A stretch of DNA of 64,000 nt from Meconema thalassinum (taxonomy: Eukaryota > Arthropoda > Insecta > Orthoptera > Tettigoniidae): positions 337,378,444-337,442,443 of the forward strand of contig OX336389.2 in NCBI GenBank assembly GCA_946902985.2, written 5' to 3'. Position numbers and translations under genes: made by a program. A model generated the notes under the pieces. The model searched no databases. It was not told the origin of the DNA and saw only the letters and a program-made list of their open reading frames with translations. Shown here piece by piece: positions 9,063-19,249 of the stretch. Each line of letters starts with the position of its first letter. The first letter of the stretch is position 1.

Positions 9063-11395
9063 CAAGGGAAGTCTCTGAACCGGGGAATCGCGGATCCTGC
9101 TGAAACTTAGCAAATATGTTGCTTGAGCCCAACTAGGCAGAACCATGAAGAAAAATATTTCGGAAATTAACTCCTGCCCTCCGTAGACGGCAATAAGTAC
9201 AACAATTTTGAACTGTGCGCGCTGGTCAAGCGCGGGTGTGCCTCACGCCTGATTGGTGGCTCAAAAGGTCATGCTCCAAACGACTGCCCTCCCGTACTCG
9301 CGCTCACAACCTGCGCTGCGGCGTGGACATTAATGCTGCATCTTGACAATATATTGCACGTCGTGCTTTATTATTAATCATGCAATGTAAGGTATCACAC
9401 AACACAACACAACACAGAGTAAACTGAACCAATAGTCAAACAAGTGAGTAAGTGACCAAGCTACTTCACATAGTTCTGACAACAGTGATGTTCGAGGTAA
9501 TAATGTTGGAAACACAAACTGGTTTTACACCATCCATACCGTGTGAAACACGGGCGAGTGCAAGTACTACATTGTATTGCACTGATATCGAAACAACATG
9601 GCACAGGGTGTTCAAACCCACCGGGATTGTCGGACAGGTACTGACTTCGGTACCATGCGTATTGCCACATTGAAGTAAAACGAGGGGCGACAATTGGTGA
9701 TATGTCAGAGACTGCATTTTCAAGATTGTATTTCTCTGGGCCAAATTGATGTCAAAATTCAATAACCGAACGGTGTTCGAAAATCTACGGACAAAGCTTT
9801 TCCAGACCCCAAAGCCGTATGCATCCAATGGTTGACAATAGGCTGTGGCTCCAGGAGGTATCATCATCAGTCGTATGGCTCTCACTTTCTAACGATTTAA
9901 GTCCAGAAAAGGAATCCAGAAGGAGTGCCGCATTGCCGGACGGTACATGCTGTTTGAAAACATTGTGAAACCAATCCTTCAATTATGCGGATCCCATTTT
10001 GCCAGATTTTGTAGGAACAACGTAAATATTGTCATGTGCAAACATAGTTTCTTTCATCCTTTTTCCAAACACACCTTTTGGTTCTTTCAGAGTTATGAAG
10101 AGAGATCCTAGTAGCTTGCCGGCTGCTGTTATTGTTGGCATTATTGTATAACTGTGCGTCGTGGCCCCCACTGATTGCACTTTGGAGCAAACCGTTTTCG
10201 ACTCTTTTATAGCCAGTGTCCTACCCGAACACATCTCCAAATTGAACCCACTTTGATCACTATTATATACGTTCCCAGGGCCGAGAGAATCAAGAACCGA
10301 TGTAACCTCTTCTACGAATATTTCTGCTGCTGACATAATATCCATTTCTCGATGGGCATTCTTTGATGTCGTCACAGTTGTTATTTTTCGCGAAATGATA
10401 TTATAGCGATCCTTAAAGTGCTGCACCCAGGAATGGCTGGCTTTAAACCCCTTACATTTTACGTCCTGTGCAGCTAGCATAGCCCATTGCTGAATTGTCA
10501 CGTCTTCATTATTCTGATGGGCAATGCCAAATTGGGCTTTTAGGACACATGTTATTCTCCTCAATTTGTCGCGGCGGGTGCCTCCCCTTTTCACTTGCAC
10601 TGCCACAAATATAAATCTTTCTTGCTTTTTAAACGGTGAAACTTACTTTTTACCGACGAAAAGGAAAGCGGACGCCTCTTACCGCTTTTCCAATAATCAA
10701 CAGCATATTGTTTGTATTCCATACCTACAGCTTCATCTGACACTTTCCTGGGTGAGCTATCGGTGTCAGCCCAAATATTATCTTCATCAGAGTTGTTGGT
10801 GTTACTGTCATCCGGTAGCTCATGTGTGGCGACAGTAAGAGTAGAATAGGAGTCCACGTTCATAGTGCTGTTCTCTATACAACCAGTTATGATACCTGTA
10901 AATATCAATAAGCACAACAAATAAACACACTTGTTACAAGAGACGAACGCCAGAAAGTCAGATAGGCACAAAACCATCAATAGCCTATAGCCTACCATCC
11001 AAACTGTCCATCAGGTCCTGTTCTTGAATGCTGAGAGGCCTTTTAATACATTTTCCATATTTTTCCTCCTGACAACATATAACTTTTGCAATGTTAATAT
11101 TCATCATGCAATGCATGGGACACTCTCCGTATACGGATATAAGCGTATGCCGGGTCTGTCGCCTCTCATTCGGTGACAGTACGCCGTAGGCTGGGAAGCA
11201 ACCTCTGACGCAGCCAATGAAGCTCACGCCGCTGGTGCGCCAATTTAAACGTGTATATCTTAATTTTTCATCTAGTACAAGGGGAAGTTAATTTCCGAAA
11301 GATTTCTCTTCACGGTTCTGCCTATTTGGGCTCACGCAACGTATCTGCAAAGTTCCAGCAGGATCTGCGATTCCCCGGTTCAGAGACTTCCCTTG
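9063..11395 (-). mobile_element. pogo/Tigger-like DNA transposon, about 110-bp TIRs, TTA target duplication
   Basis: Terminal inverted repeats begin CAAGGGAAGTCTCTGAACCG and extend about 110 bp with scattered mismatches (9063-9172 versus 11395-11285). TTA lies immediately outside both ends (9060-9062 and 11396-11398). Removing the element plus one TTA restores the copia integrase frame (HVLVSKVYSLVPKQNRKKLD), so the 3-bp duplication is well supported. Inside is a decayed DDE transposase on the minus strand. Confidence 0.85.
9466..10998 (-). pseudogene. pogo/Tigger-like DDE transposase, broken
   Basis: Three overlapping minus-strand reading frames form one transposase. The N-terminal piece (10998-10591) is acidic, then basic (YWKSGKRRPLSFSSVKSKFH). 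The middle piece (10606-9983) has a CENP-B-type helix-turn-helix segment (FKASHSWVQHFKDRYNI), the first catalytic Asp in YNSDQSGFNLEMCSGRTLA, and YTIMPTITAAGKLLGSLFIT. The last piece has the second Asp in AALLLDSFSG and the third in AYCQPLDAYGFGVWKSFVRR, giving a DDD set as in pogo-type transposases. At least two frameshifts separate the pieces. Such enzymes excise and reinsert the element in the nucleus; this copy cannot. Confidence 0.78.
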
Positions 11396-11636
11396 TTAGA
11401 TACAAGCACATGTAAATGACCCAGATCTGGCTTCACTCCTGTAAACAATTCAACTGCAGTTTTGTTTATACTACGGCTCGTTGATCGATTCTGCAAAGAA
11501 GCTACGGTCAAAACTGCTTCTCCCCAGAAGCGGTTGTTCAGATCAGCATCCAACAACATGCACTTTGCAGATTCTGTCAATGACCGATTCTTCTTCTCTG
11601 CTACACCGTTTTGTTGTGGAGAGTAGGGGACTGTGA
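11396..11636 (-). pseudogene. Copia B integrase, C-terminal half of catalytic core
   Basis: Minus strand: TVPYSPQQNGVAEKKNRSLT (with the catalytic Glu region), MLLDADLNNRFWGEAVLTVA and NRSTSRSINKTAVELFTGVK. It continues upstream in the element at 12776-12902 once the LINE is removed, and downstream at 9062 once the DNA transposon is removed. Confidence 0.85.
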
Positions 11637-12775
11637 TATCGATTGGAACAAACAGAATGCTGGAAAGCACAGAGGCCCAATCTAGGACACTGTAAAATTA
11701 ACCGAGTTATAACAGGGGAAGTACTATACATGCCTTCTGATTACATGATACCAAAGTATAAATTTGAAAAACCATTTGAGACCCAAATAATAAAAAAGAA
11801 TGACTGGGATATCAACAAGTGGAAGACCGATAGAGAGGATATAGTGTGGTGGACTGATGGCTCAAAAACTTTAAGTGGTACAGGAGGGGGATCAACGGGG
11901 AAATACCTGAGAGATCAATTCAAATGAGCCTGGGCAGACAAACTACTGTTATTCAAGCGGAGGTGTTAGTTATCACCACGTATCTTGAAGAAAACCTGAA
12001 AATGAAATATAAAGATAAGAACATTTTCATTTTTACGGATAGCCAAGCAGCCATTAAGGCACTAAAGGCTGTCCGGATAACATCCAAAATAGTATGGTAC
12101 TGCCACTCAGTTCTCATGAAGCTCTCAGAGTACAACACAGTTAAAATAATATGGGTACCAGGGCATGCAGGTATAGAAGGTAATGAAAGGGCAGATGAAC
12201 TGGCCAGAAAAGGAGCAGAGATACATTGTGTAGGCCCAGAACCTGTATGTGGGGTCTCTTACAGATAAGACCGACATGTAATAGGTAAATGGGTACAAAA
12301 GAAGCAAATAGAAAACTGGAAAAATACTCCAGGTTGCAGACTTCTAAAGGAACTGATAAAAGGACCAAACAAGAAGCACACTAAAGAACTTCTACAACTT
12401 AGCACAGGAAATAAAAGATGGGTAGTGGGACTATTGACAGGACACTGCCATCTTAAAAAACACCTACATAGAATTGGAGTAATAAGAGACAATATATGTA
12501 GGAAATGCAATGAAGCAGAAAATTCAGCTGAACACATACTTTTTGAATGTGAGGCGCTGGGAAGAATTAGAATCTCCACACTGGGGCTACCGGGTGAAGA
12601 AAGAGAGAAAATCCTAGAGGACCCAATAAGATTGATCTGCAGCTTTGTGAAGGGAGCAGAGATATCCAGGTGGGAATGAAGGAAACACATGGTAGCAAAA
12701 GATCTTGGAGGTCGATGCTAAACAGGAACTTGGAAACGAGAGGCCCCTTGAATAAAAGAAGAAGAAGAAGAAGAA
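11637..12775 (+). mobile_element. 5'-truncated RNase H-bearing LINE with (GAA)n tail
   Basis: Flanked by an 11-bp target duplication GGGGACTGTGA (11626-11636 and 12776-12786), lying in copia B integrase. Excision rejoins QHQLTVP with YSPQQNGVAEKK exactly. It ends AATAAAAGAAGAAGAAGAAG, the (GAA)n 3' tail. The retained part covers the RNase H domain and a C-terminal zinc-binding region typical of I/R1/LOA-group non-LTR elements. Confidence 0.9.
11643..12679 (+). pseudogene. LINE ORF2 C-terminus: RNase H plus CCHC-type zinc region
   Basis: Reads WWTDGSK (first RNase H Asp), then after a frameshift near 11925 AEVLVITTYLEENL (Glu), NIFIFTDSQAAIKAL (Asp) and VKIIWVPGHAGIEGNERADE (final Asp). After a stop at 12266-12268 the frame resumes with LTGHCHLKKHLHRIGVIRDN and CRKCNEAENSAEHILFECEA, the usual C-terminal Cys/His motif. 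RNase H would degrade template RNA during target-primed reverse transcription. Two breaks make it inactive. Confidence 0.85.
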
Positions 12776-12902
12776 GGGGACTGTGAGCTGATGTTGGATC
12801 CCCTCCTTCCGCAGAAAGTTCTCCAGGTTTTGAGAAACGTATTCCTTGCCATTGTCAGGAGGAATGGCATCGGCTTCCTTCCAAATCTAGTATGCATTGC
12901 AG
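12776..12902 (-). pseudogene. Copia B integrase core, middle fragment
   Basis: Minus strand: MHTRFGRKP in one frame, then, after a frameshift, DNGKEYVSQNLENFLRKEG and IQHQLTVP. This holds the second catalytic Asp region (DNGKEYVS). It joins 11636 after removal of the LINE. Confidence 0.8.
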
Positions 12903-13112
12903 CAATTACAGAAGTAACATGGCCGTGTCTCTTTGCCACCTTTATTTTGTTTTCCGCTTGAATTTTTAATTGTTCCTTTTTGATAAGCAAACACATGAAG
13001 GAAACACATGGTAGCAAAAGATCTTGGAGGTCGATGCTAAACAGGAACTTGGAAACGAGAGGCCCCATGAATAAAAGAAGCCTGCGACCGCCGACTGTAG
13101 TGCAACCTCTGC
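12903..13112 (-). repeat. Composite patch: copia gag piece, LINE 3' end, gag piece
   Basis: Bases about 12903-12985 copy the gag zinc-knuckle region found at about 13996-14083 (on the minus strand the gag frame gives GKETRACYFCNK; the patch differs at several bases). Bases about 12992-13080 copy the 3' end of the nearby LINE (12679-12762, through AATAAAAG). Bases about 13081-13112 return to gag (matching about 14102-14132). The whole lies inside the integrase domain, in the same strand sense as the real gag. It looks like templated filler or template switching. Confidence 0.75.
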
Positions 13113-13690
13113 CACCTAATCCTTGGATTTTACCAGTCTCTCCATAGTAAAACGGGAGTAATCGTCAATGAGTGATAGAAAATACATTTTTCCACTTGGC
13201 GTTGCAGTTTGCATGGGCCCACAAAGATCAGAATAAATGAGTCGCATGGGCCCCTTCTCTCTAGACGTACTCTCAGAGAATTTTGCTACGGTTAGTTTTC
13301 CTTTGATGCAGTCTTCGCATACTACCTTCTCCGAACATGTAGACATTTGGATTCATGTGACCAGTTCCTCATTGATCAGACGCTTGATTGCAACCGTATC
13401 CGATGTCCCAATCGACGATCCCACTAGTGTAGGCATACAGCTTCTCTCGCCACATGAACTGATGAACTTGGTACCACAGTCTGAAGTCTGATTAGATTCC
13501 CTTCGTTCCTTGCTTTTGCGATGACCTGATGTTCGTTGTAGATGCTGCACGTGTCATTCTCGAACGTCGCTCGGTGACTTTGGTCTGTTATGCACCTCAC
13601 CGAAAGTAGACTATCATCCAATTGTGGAATAAACAGCACATTTTTCAATAGTACTTCTTGGAGGTGCCCGTCAGGTAACTCTCAGTAAAA
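13113..13690 (-). pseudogene. Copia B gag-pre-integrase and integrase N-terminus
   Basis: Minus strand pieces: MKNVLFIPQLDDSLLSVRCI (13648 on), AIKRLINEELVT, then MSTCSEKVVCEDCIKGKLTV and GPMRLIYSDLCGPMQTATPS plus YFLSLIDDYSRFT, with the first integrase Asp in YSDLCGPM and the CEDC half of the zinc site. At least two frame changes occur. It ends at VKSKD, where the composite patch begins. Confidence 0.82.
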
Positions 13691-13693
13691 TGG

Positions 13694-14721
13694 TCAATCT
13701 CCGATTCCAGCCGCTACCACGCATGAACCATTAGCAAGAAAGACTGTAGCACTTGTGTCACGAATAGACATGAAAAATTGCCTATCATTGGTCAAATAAC
13801 TGGTTGCTCCTGAATCTATGCACCATACTCCAGTAGGCCTAATTGCAGCATGTCGTTGATCCAGTGCCTTAAATGTGGCATAGTCCTGCGTGTTGCGTAC
13901 CTTAACCTCAACCGATGATTTTGCCGATTCTGAACCTGCTGACCTCTGCTGTTGACTTTTCTTGAATCGATAGCAATCTGCTTTTAAATGGCCAAGTTTA
14001 TTACAGAAGTAACATGCCCGTGTCTCTTTGCCACCCTTATTTGGTTTTCCGCTTGAATTTTTAGTTGTTCCATTTTGATGAGCACGACTAACCTTAGTTG
14101 AGCCTGCGACCACCGACTGTAGTACAACCTCTGAATCACAATTTATAGGCACACCACCTTCGGCACGCCTTGGGTATTCGTCAAGCATTTTACCAGTTAT
14201 ATATTCCACCGTTAGTTCTGCCTCGTCATGGCCCTCGAGCGCTGTGACTAGCCCTGAATAAGCTTCTGGAAGACTCATCAGCAAAACCGCAACAATCTCG
14301 TCGTTTTCAAGTGGCCTACTAGATCCACGCAGCAAACCCACTTCTTCCATAATTGCGTCGATGTGACTGCTCATTGGTCCACCACGATAATGTATTCCGT
14401 ACAATTTACGTCGTAAATATAACCAGCTTCCGAATGTGGATCTTTCGTACTTTCTCGACAGAGTCTGCCATGCATCACATGCATCGTTCAAATGTGCAAA
14501 ATGAATAAGTTGACTGTCTTCAACACTCATTGTAATGTACCGCATGCTAAGGCTATGTCATTTTTCTTCTGCCACACAGCGTTAATTATTTCAGGCTTTG
14601 GTTCACTGACAAATTCCCACAAATCATCACGCACTAATGCGGCTCACAACTTTGTTTTCCAAAATATAGAATGTCCACCATTTAACACTGGAATATTCAA
14701 CTTGACACTTTCTTGAGCCAT
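13694..14721 (-). pseudogene. Copia B Gag and protease start
   Basis: The start is MAQESVKLNIPVLNGGHSIF at 14721; a frameshift before about 14640 moves the reading to AALVRDDLWEFVSEPKPEII, and a stop precedes the long frame from 14545. That frame holds the UBN2-like Gag (WQTLSRKYERSTFGSWLYLR), a CX2CX4HX4C knuckle (ACYFCNKLGHLKADCYRF) and the aspartic protease motif CIDSGATSYLTND. Gag builds the particle; the protease would process the polyprotein. The order is copia-typical. Confidence 0.85.
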
Positions 14722-15003
14722 TCTATAACCCCACACACTCAAAGCACATGATCGCTTGTAATCCACTTACGCGCAGTTTGCCGTAGACAGGGCCATAACC
14801 TGATGAAATAGCAGCTTATGGTAAATAACAACGATCGATGTACTGTAACACTTGAGTGTGCTTTTATTGAAATTGAATATCGTAGCCTACATTATAACAA
14901 TAACATATGTGCTCTAAGCCCAACACAAGCATGGGAGATGTTAGAGTTCGTTTACACAGAGTGTACACAAAAGACTAGACACTGCCTTGCAACCCATGGT
15001 GAT
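14722..15003 (-). repeat. Probable 5' LTR and primer site of copia B
   Basis: Lies upstream of the gag start on the minus strand. GGGGTTATAG near 14734-14725 resembles the GGTTAT primer site of insect copia elements (initiator Met tRNA half). The stretch contains an AATAAA on the minus strand near 14870. Copia A sequence begins at about 15004-15009. The exact LTR ends are not resolved and no second LTR is in the window. Confidence 0.4.
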
Positions 15004-15008
15004 TAGGC

Positions 15009-15432
15009 TATGCTAGCACTCTCGGCAACCAGCTTGGAGTATTCGAACCTTGTGGCAAGCACTCTCCGACAAGTTTCGAAATAAATTTGATAAGGATGGC
15101 ACACTCGAACGCTTCGGTGCAAGACTGGCGGCTTGTGAGTATTCACGAGTTGAAGGAGTCGACTTCCAAGGAACATACCGTACTCATCACCGATGGAAAT
15201 CAAATCAACTTTAACACTGCTAGCTGTCGAAGCTGAAGACGAATGGAAGATCCAACAACTGGACATCACTGCAGCGAGCCTAAATGTCACTTTGTAGGAG
15301 ACCATCTACGTAGAGAAGCCAGTGGCATTCCTCGAAGGGGGATTGAATGGTATTTACCTGCTAAAGAAATGTTTGGACGGTCTCAAATAATCTGGTCGTG
15401 AGCAGAATCTACGACTACAATCGGACTTTTTA
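15009..15432 (+). pseudogene. Copia A reverse transcriptase, N-terminal part
   Basis: Plus strand: NKFDKDGTLERFGARLAACE and YSRVEGVDFQGTY, then with stops and frameshifts WKIQQLDITAA-like, EDIYVEKPVAFLEGGLNG-like and GLK-SGREQNLRLQSDF. These correspond to the fingers and palm of copia RT (the first catalytic Asp lies in LDITAA). It breaks off at TA 15431-15432, where the mariner-like element begins. Confidence 0.75.
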
Positions 15433-15612
15433 CTATGGATACTCGAGTTTAGGCCTTAATTACAACCAAACCAACAGACCTATTGAATAACGATTTATAC
15501 CAATATTTTCTTTGTTTAATTCTGCGTTAGACTATATAAGCCAATTATTTTTAAGTTTATTAATTATTTATTTATTTGTGGTTGTATGAAAAATTTCCGT
15601 GTTTTTGACGTC

Positions 15613-15911
15613 TTTCCTTGGAACCGCTCACTTAAAACTATATAAATGGAAAATTACTTGGCTGAGGGTAATTACATTTTTATATGTGATAGGCACAAGT
15701 ATTGGTAGTGCAAATCTCAAGTTTCAATTTTTTTCAACTACCCTATAAAAAGTTCTTGTACTTTTTCTGACGTAACGTTTTCTCAGCCCAGGATAAACGT
15801 ACAGCAGGAAACTTGGTCTCATTTTGAAGCTCTCATTCGTGATTATCGGAAACTACGACCACTGTAAACGTACAGTGTGATGACGAATTTATGAAGAGTA
15901 ATATTAACAGT
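15613..15911. other. About 300 bp unmatched segment within the left TIR
   Basis: The left TIR reads GTGTTTTTGACGT, then 299 bp with no counterpart, then TTTTGCGCGTTCCGGTCC; on the right arm these two blocks are adjacent. It may be an insertion here or a deletion on the other arm. It contains a short repeat TAAACGTACAG (about 15793 and 15865). No family recognised. Confidence 0.6.
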
Positions 15912-16138
15912 AGGTTTTGCGCGTTCCGGTCCGTGCAAGTAAAAGCGAGCGAGCCGGTGAATTCGAGTGCAGCGTTGCCGGGCAGTTGTGTAATGGAATG
16001 CGAGTCACCTGGCTATGTCCACATGCTATTTTCAGTCTTCATGTTTACTACTTATATGCCACATCACATCCAAATGCCTCAGAGACCACCATTGTCTGAG
16101 GGCGAACTTGGGCTAACATATTACAAAATGGTAGAAGT

Positions 16139-16321
16139 ATGGAAGCAATGAATGTTTTATGCCGAGAAGCCTTGCTTACCGTTGCTCCTGAACTCTGGAT
16201 ACAATGTATTAAACACGCTAAAAGAATTGAAGACCATTACTGGGAGATAGATGGCCTGTATGATAATGTCCCTCATTTCGAGCAGGTCATAATTAACATG
16301 AATGCCAGCAGTTCTGATTAA
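16139..16321 (+). pseudogene. C-terminal remnant of a Tc1/IS630-type transposase
   Basis: Codes CREALLTVAPELWIQCIKHA, KRIEDHYWEIDGLYD and a short acidic tail, ending at the TAA of 16319-16321. The pattern AL-TV-PE-W--C--H--K-I---W matches the C-terminus of DDE_3-type transposases common in arthropods. The catalytic domain is missing, so this is a deletion derivative. The match to the surrounding TA-flanked element supports that family. Confidence 0.6.
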
Positions 16322-16710
16322 TCGGAACAGAGCCAGTCTTCAGACGAAGAATACTGACTGAATTAAATATTGTGAAGATATTATGTAAATAATGCAGATA
16401 GCCCATGTAAAAATTGTGTAGCCTGACATTTCCAAATTAGGAAGACAAACCACTTTTAAACCTGCCATTGAAGGTCTAAAGCCCTTATGTGAAAAAGGTG
16501 ATGGAAAATGAAATTTGTACGAGGAAAGAAAATAAAAGGTTGAAAAGAAACTTAAAGCAGTGTTCGTTCGTTGCGAGGCGCAACGACTGCGACTTAACGC
16601 GGCAACGCTGCACCGGATTTCACTAGTCCGCTCGCTTTTACTCGCACGGACCGGAACGCGCAAAACGTCAAAAACACGGACAATTTTTCATACAACCATA
16701 AATAAATAAA

Positions 16711-17780
16711 TCATACTAATATATAAAAATGAGATGGTGTGTATCTTTCTGTCTGTCTCTGTGTTACTCAATAACGCAAGAACCACTGGTCCGATTTAAA
16801 TTAAATTTTGCATGGATGTAGCTGATTTACCAAGTTTACATATAGGATACTTTTGATTACGATATTTTGCACTATTGAAAAATGGCGACTATTTTCATAT
16901 TTCCATTTCAAATAAAAAGAGAACGCTAAGATATAGCAAACATTTGATGGCACTACGAGCTTTAAAATTTTAATTTTCTATCCGAAAGGTCCTTATCACT
17001 TTTCGTGTATCTCCAACGGTTAGCGAGTAAAACCTACATTTGTGACGTCACTACACCCTTTGGATTAAAAATTTCATATTTTCATCATACTAATATATAA
17101 AAATGTGATGGTGTGTGTCTTTCTGTCAGTCTGTCTGTCTGTCTGTGTTTTACTCAATAACGCAAGAACCACTGGTCCGATTTAAATGAAATTTTGCATG
17201 GAAGTAGCTGATTTACCAGGTTTACATATAGGACACGTTTGATTACGATATTTCGCACTATTGAAAAAATGGCGACTATTTTCATATTTCCATTTCAAAT
17301 AAAAAGAGAACGCTAAGATATAGCAACCTTTTGATGCCACTACGAGCTTTATAATTTAATTTCCTATCCGAAAGGTCCTTATCACTTTTCATGTATCTCC
17401 AACGGTTAGCGAGTAAAACCTACATTTGTGACGTCACTACACCCTTTGGTTTCAAAATTTCATATTTTCATATGAAATGAGATGGTGTGTGTCTTTCTGT
17501 CTGTCTGTCTGTCTGTGTGTTACTCAATAACGCAAGAACCACTGGTCCGATTTAAATGAAATTTTGCATGGATGTAGCTGATTTACCAGGTTTACTTTTG
17601 ATTACGATATTTTGCACTATTGAAAAATGGCGACTATTTTCATATTTCCATTTCAAATAAAAAGAGAACGCTAAGATATAGCAACCTTTTGATGGCACTA
17701 CGAGCTTTAATATTTAAGTTTCTATCCGAAGGGTCCTTATCACTTTTCGTGTATCTCCAACGGTTAGCGAGTAAAACCTA
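16711..17780 (+). repeat. Three tandem copies of the Helitron 5' region (about 375 bp each)
   Basis: Copies begin at 16711, 17085 and about 17470. Each carries a GTCTGTCTGTCT run, AACGCAAGAACCACTGGTCC, GATTTACCA, AATGGCGACTATTTTCATAT and CATTTGTGACGTCACTACAC (the last is missing from copy 3). Copy 3 lacks the first 15 or so bases and has an internal deletion after GTTTAC. The divergence suggests duplication before or during rolling-circle spread. Confidence 0.85.
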
Positions 17781-18711
17781 AATATGTCTTATAAAACACG
17801 GTCAACGCCGAGCGATGTTAGTCTATGTTAGTCTCTAGATTAACTGTTTTATTTATAAAGGTAGTTTTTGGAGTGCGAAACGATCGTGATTTTGAGTCTA
17901 ATTTTATACTCTTTGTGCCGGTTATTGTATGTGAGTATTTGGATCTTCACGCTGTTTCACAATGTTACAATGATTTATACTTTGCACGGTATGCTTTCAT
18001 CCTTTTAATCGATTTGTTTTTCGTTAAATGAATATTTCAGTTTGCCAATATTTATCTGCTTTTTGTCGTTTTTTACCATGATCAGAAACCCTAATTCACA
18101 GCCGAATGTGTCACATTAGTTTATTTAGTGTTCATATTAATCTTACTGCAAAACTGGGGAAATTTATTTCAAGAAAGTTGGTATTTTGCCTCTCACGGCC
18201 AATAAAAGAAAAGGGCACAAAACAAGGCGTAAAACTAGAAATGTTATATGGAGCGTTTAGCTCCCGCAGTAAAGTTGCAGAGGTGTTCTTAATAAGAATT
18301 GAGGATTCATACAGTTTGCTTCTCCTTTGGTAGTCCGCAAATAGACCACAAGAGCCCGCTGATGAACTATCTAGGAGTTACTAGACGTAATCTCGCTTAA
18401 GACACGGCATAAACTTGAAAATTTTTCTGTGATTAAGTTGTTTTTGGTATTATTACCTGGGATGATTGAAGTTTGTTCCGTTACTGTTACTCTTTATCAT
18501 GACATGGTACGTAGTTTCCGCAATATTACTTATTGTGGATATGATAATTTCTATCAAGTTTGATGTATTTTTAACATAAAGTTTAGGCCTATATGTTTAA
18601 ATATAGTATGAAGACGTTAAACGATAGGTGTTCAATATTTAAGACTGGTTATTTAACTTTTACTACATAGAAGCTGATATTTATTTCCAATATATAAACG
18701 CACTTTCTCAC
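17781..18711. other. Interior of Helitron, no gene seen
   Basis: AT-rich sequence with short open frames at 17825-18031 and 18106-18333 that show no recognisable domain. It may be captured DNA. Confidence 0.4.
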
Positions 18712-18953
18712 CTACAAAGCGGAGGCAGACAGGTTTTTCTCCGGGTACTCCGGTTTTCCCTGTCACAATTTCATTCCAGCAACAATCTCCACTATCATTT
18801 AATTTCATCCGTCATTCATTTAATCATTGCCCCAGGGGCGTGCGACAGGCTTCGGCAGCCGGCAAAGTTCATATCCTTGCTGCTAGATGGGGGTTTCATT
18901 CATTCCATTCCCTGACCGGTCGGTCGACTGAAAGCAGGCTAAGGATTTTCACT
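18712..18953 (+). repeat. SINE-like element (GGAGTGCGACAGG family), copy 1
   Basis: Contains CTCCGGGTACTCCGGTTTTC, ATTGCCCCAG, GGCTTCGGCAGCCGGC, CTGCTAGATGGGGGTTTCAT and GGATTTTCA. The right 119 bp match the reverse complement of 32640-32758, which has a clear target duplication, so both are copies of one short interspersed repeat; copy 1 keeps about 120 bp more at its 5' side. Confidence 0.7.
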
Positions 18954-19249
18954 TTCCTACCTCTGATAATTTGGTGAGTGAAAATGCATGTAGTCTACAG
19001 ATGTAGTTGGTAACATGGAAATAACATAACTACATTAGGAAGGTGTGATTATATATATTAATGATTTGGGCCAGCAAGTACTAAAAGCCGTACGAAGAAC
19101 GGGTACTTCAGCTAGTAATTAATAAACTTGAAAATAATTGGCTTATATAGTCTAATGCAGAATTAAAGAAGGAAAATATTGGTATAACTCGTTTTTCAAT
19201 AGGTCTGTTGGTTTGGTTGTAATTAAGGCCTAAACTCGAGTATCCATAA

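Larger units (their letters stand above)
7798..15003 (-). mobile_element. Ty1/copia retrotransposon B, decayed, with nested insertions
   Basis: Read on the minus strand, the domains come in copia order from right to left: Gag with zinc knuckle and DSGA protease motif (about 14721-13694), integrase (13690-12776 and 11636-11396, continuing at 9062) and reverse transcriptase (8480-7798). RNase H and the 3' LTR are missing from the window; they may lie left of the giant-LTR element. Frameshifts and stops are numerous, so it is inactive. Insertions: a DNA transposon at 9063-11395, a LINE at 11637-12775 and a composite patch at about 12903-13112. Confidence 0.8.
16711..19115 (+). mobile_element. 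Non-autonomous Helitron-like element, 2405 bp
   Basis: Starts TCATACTAATATATAAAAAT at 16711. It ends with a short hairpin (CCGTACGAAGAACGG, 19088-19102) followed about 9 bp later by CTAG at 19112-19115. It sits between A (16710) and T (19116). The unoccupied site is preserved as the left TIR of the host element (15548-15590, reverse complement), which matches the rejoined flanks at all but one position. No Rep/helicase coding is present. Confidence 0.85.
15433..19249 (+). mobile_element. Tc1/mariner-like element with about 250-bp TIRs, split by a Helitron
   Basis: Inverted ends (15433 onward ATGGATACTCGAGTTTAGGC; complement ending at 19249) are flanked by TA (15431-15432 and 19250-19251). 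Removing the element and one TA gives an in-frame copia junction (LQSDFLKKNPIVDEFLKTPG). The TIR continues through 15433-15612 and 15912-about 15985 on the left, matched by 19249-19116 and 16710-about 16590 on the right. The right TIR is interrupted by the Helitron and the left by about 300 bp of unmatched DNA. The native element would be about 1.1 kb, carrying only a transposase tail. Confidence 0.85.

Noticed and set aside
15003..15305. Minus-strand open frame over the copia A RT
   Set aside because: The plus strand reads copia RT motifs here; the minus frame is antisense.
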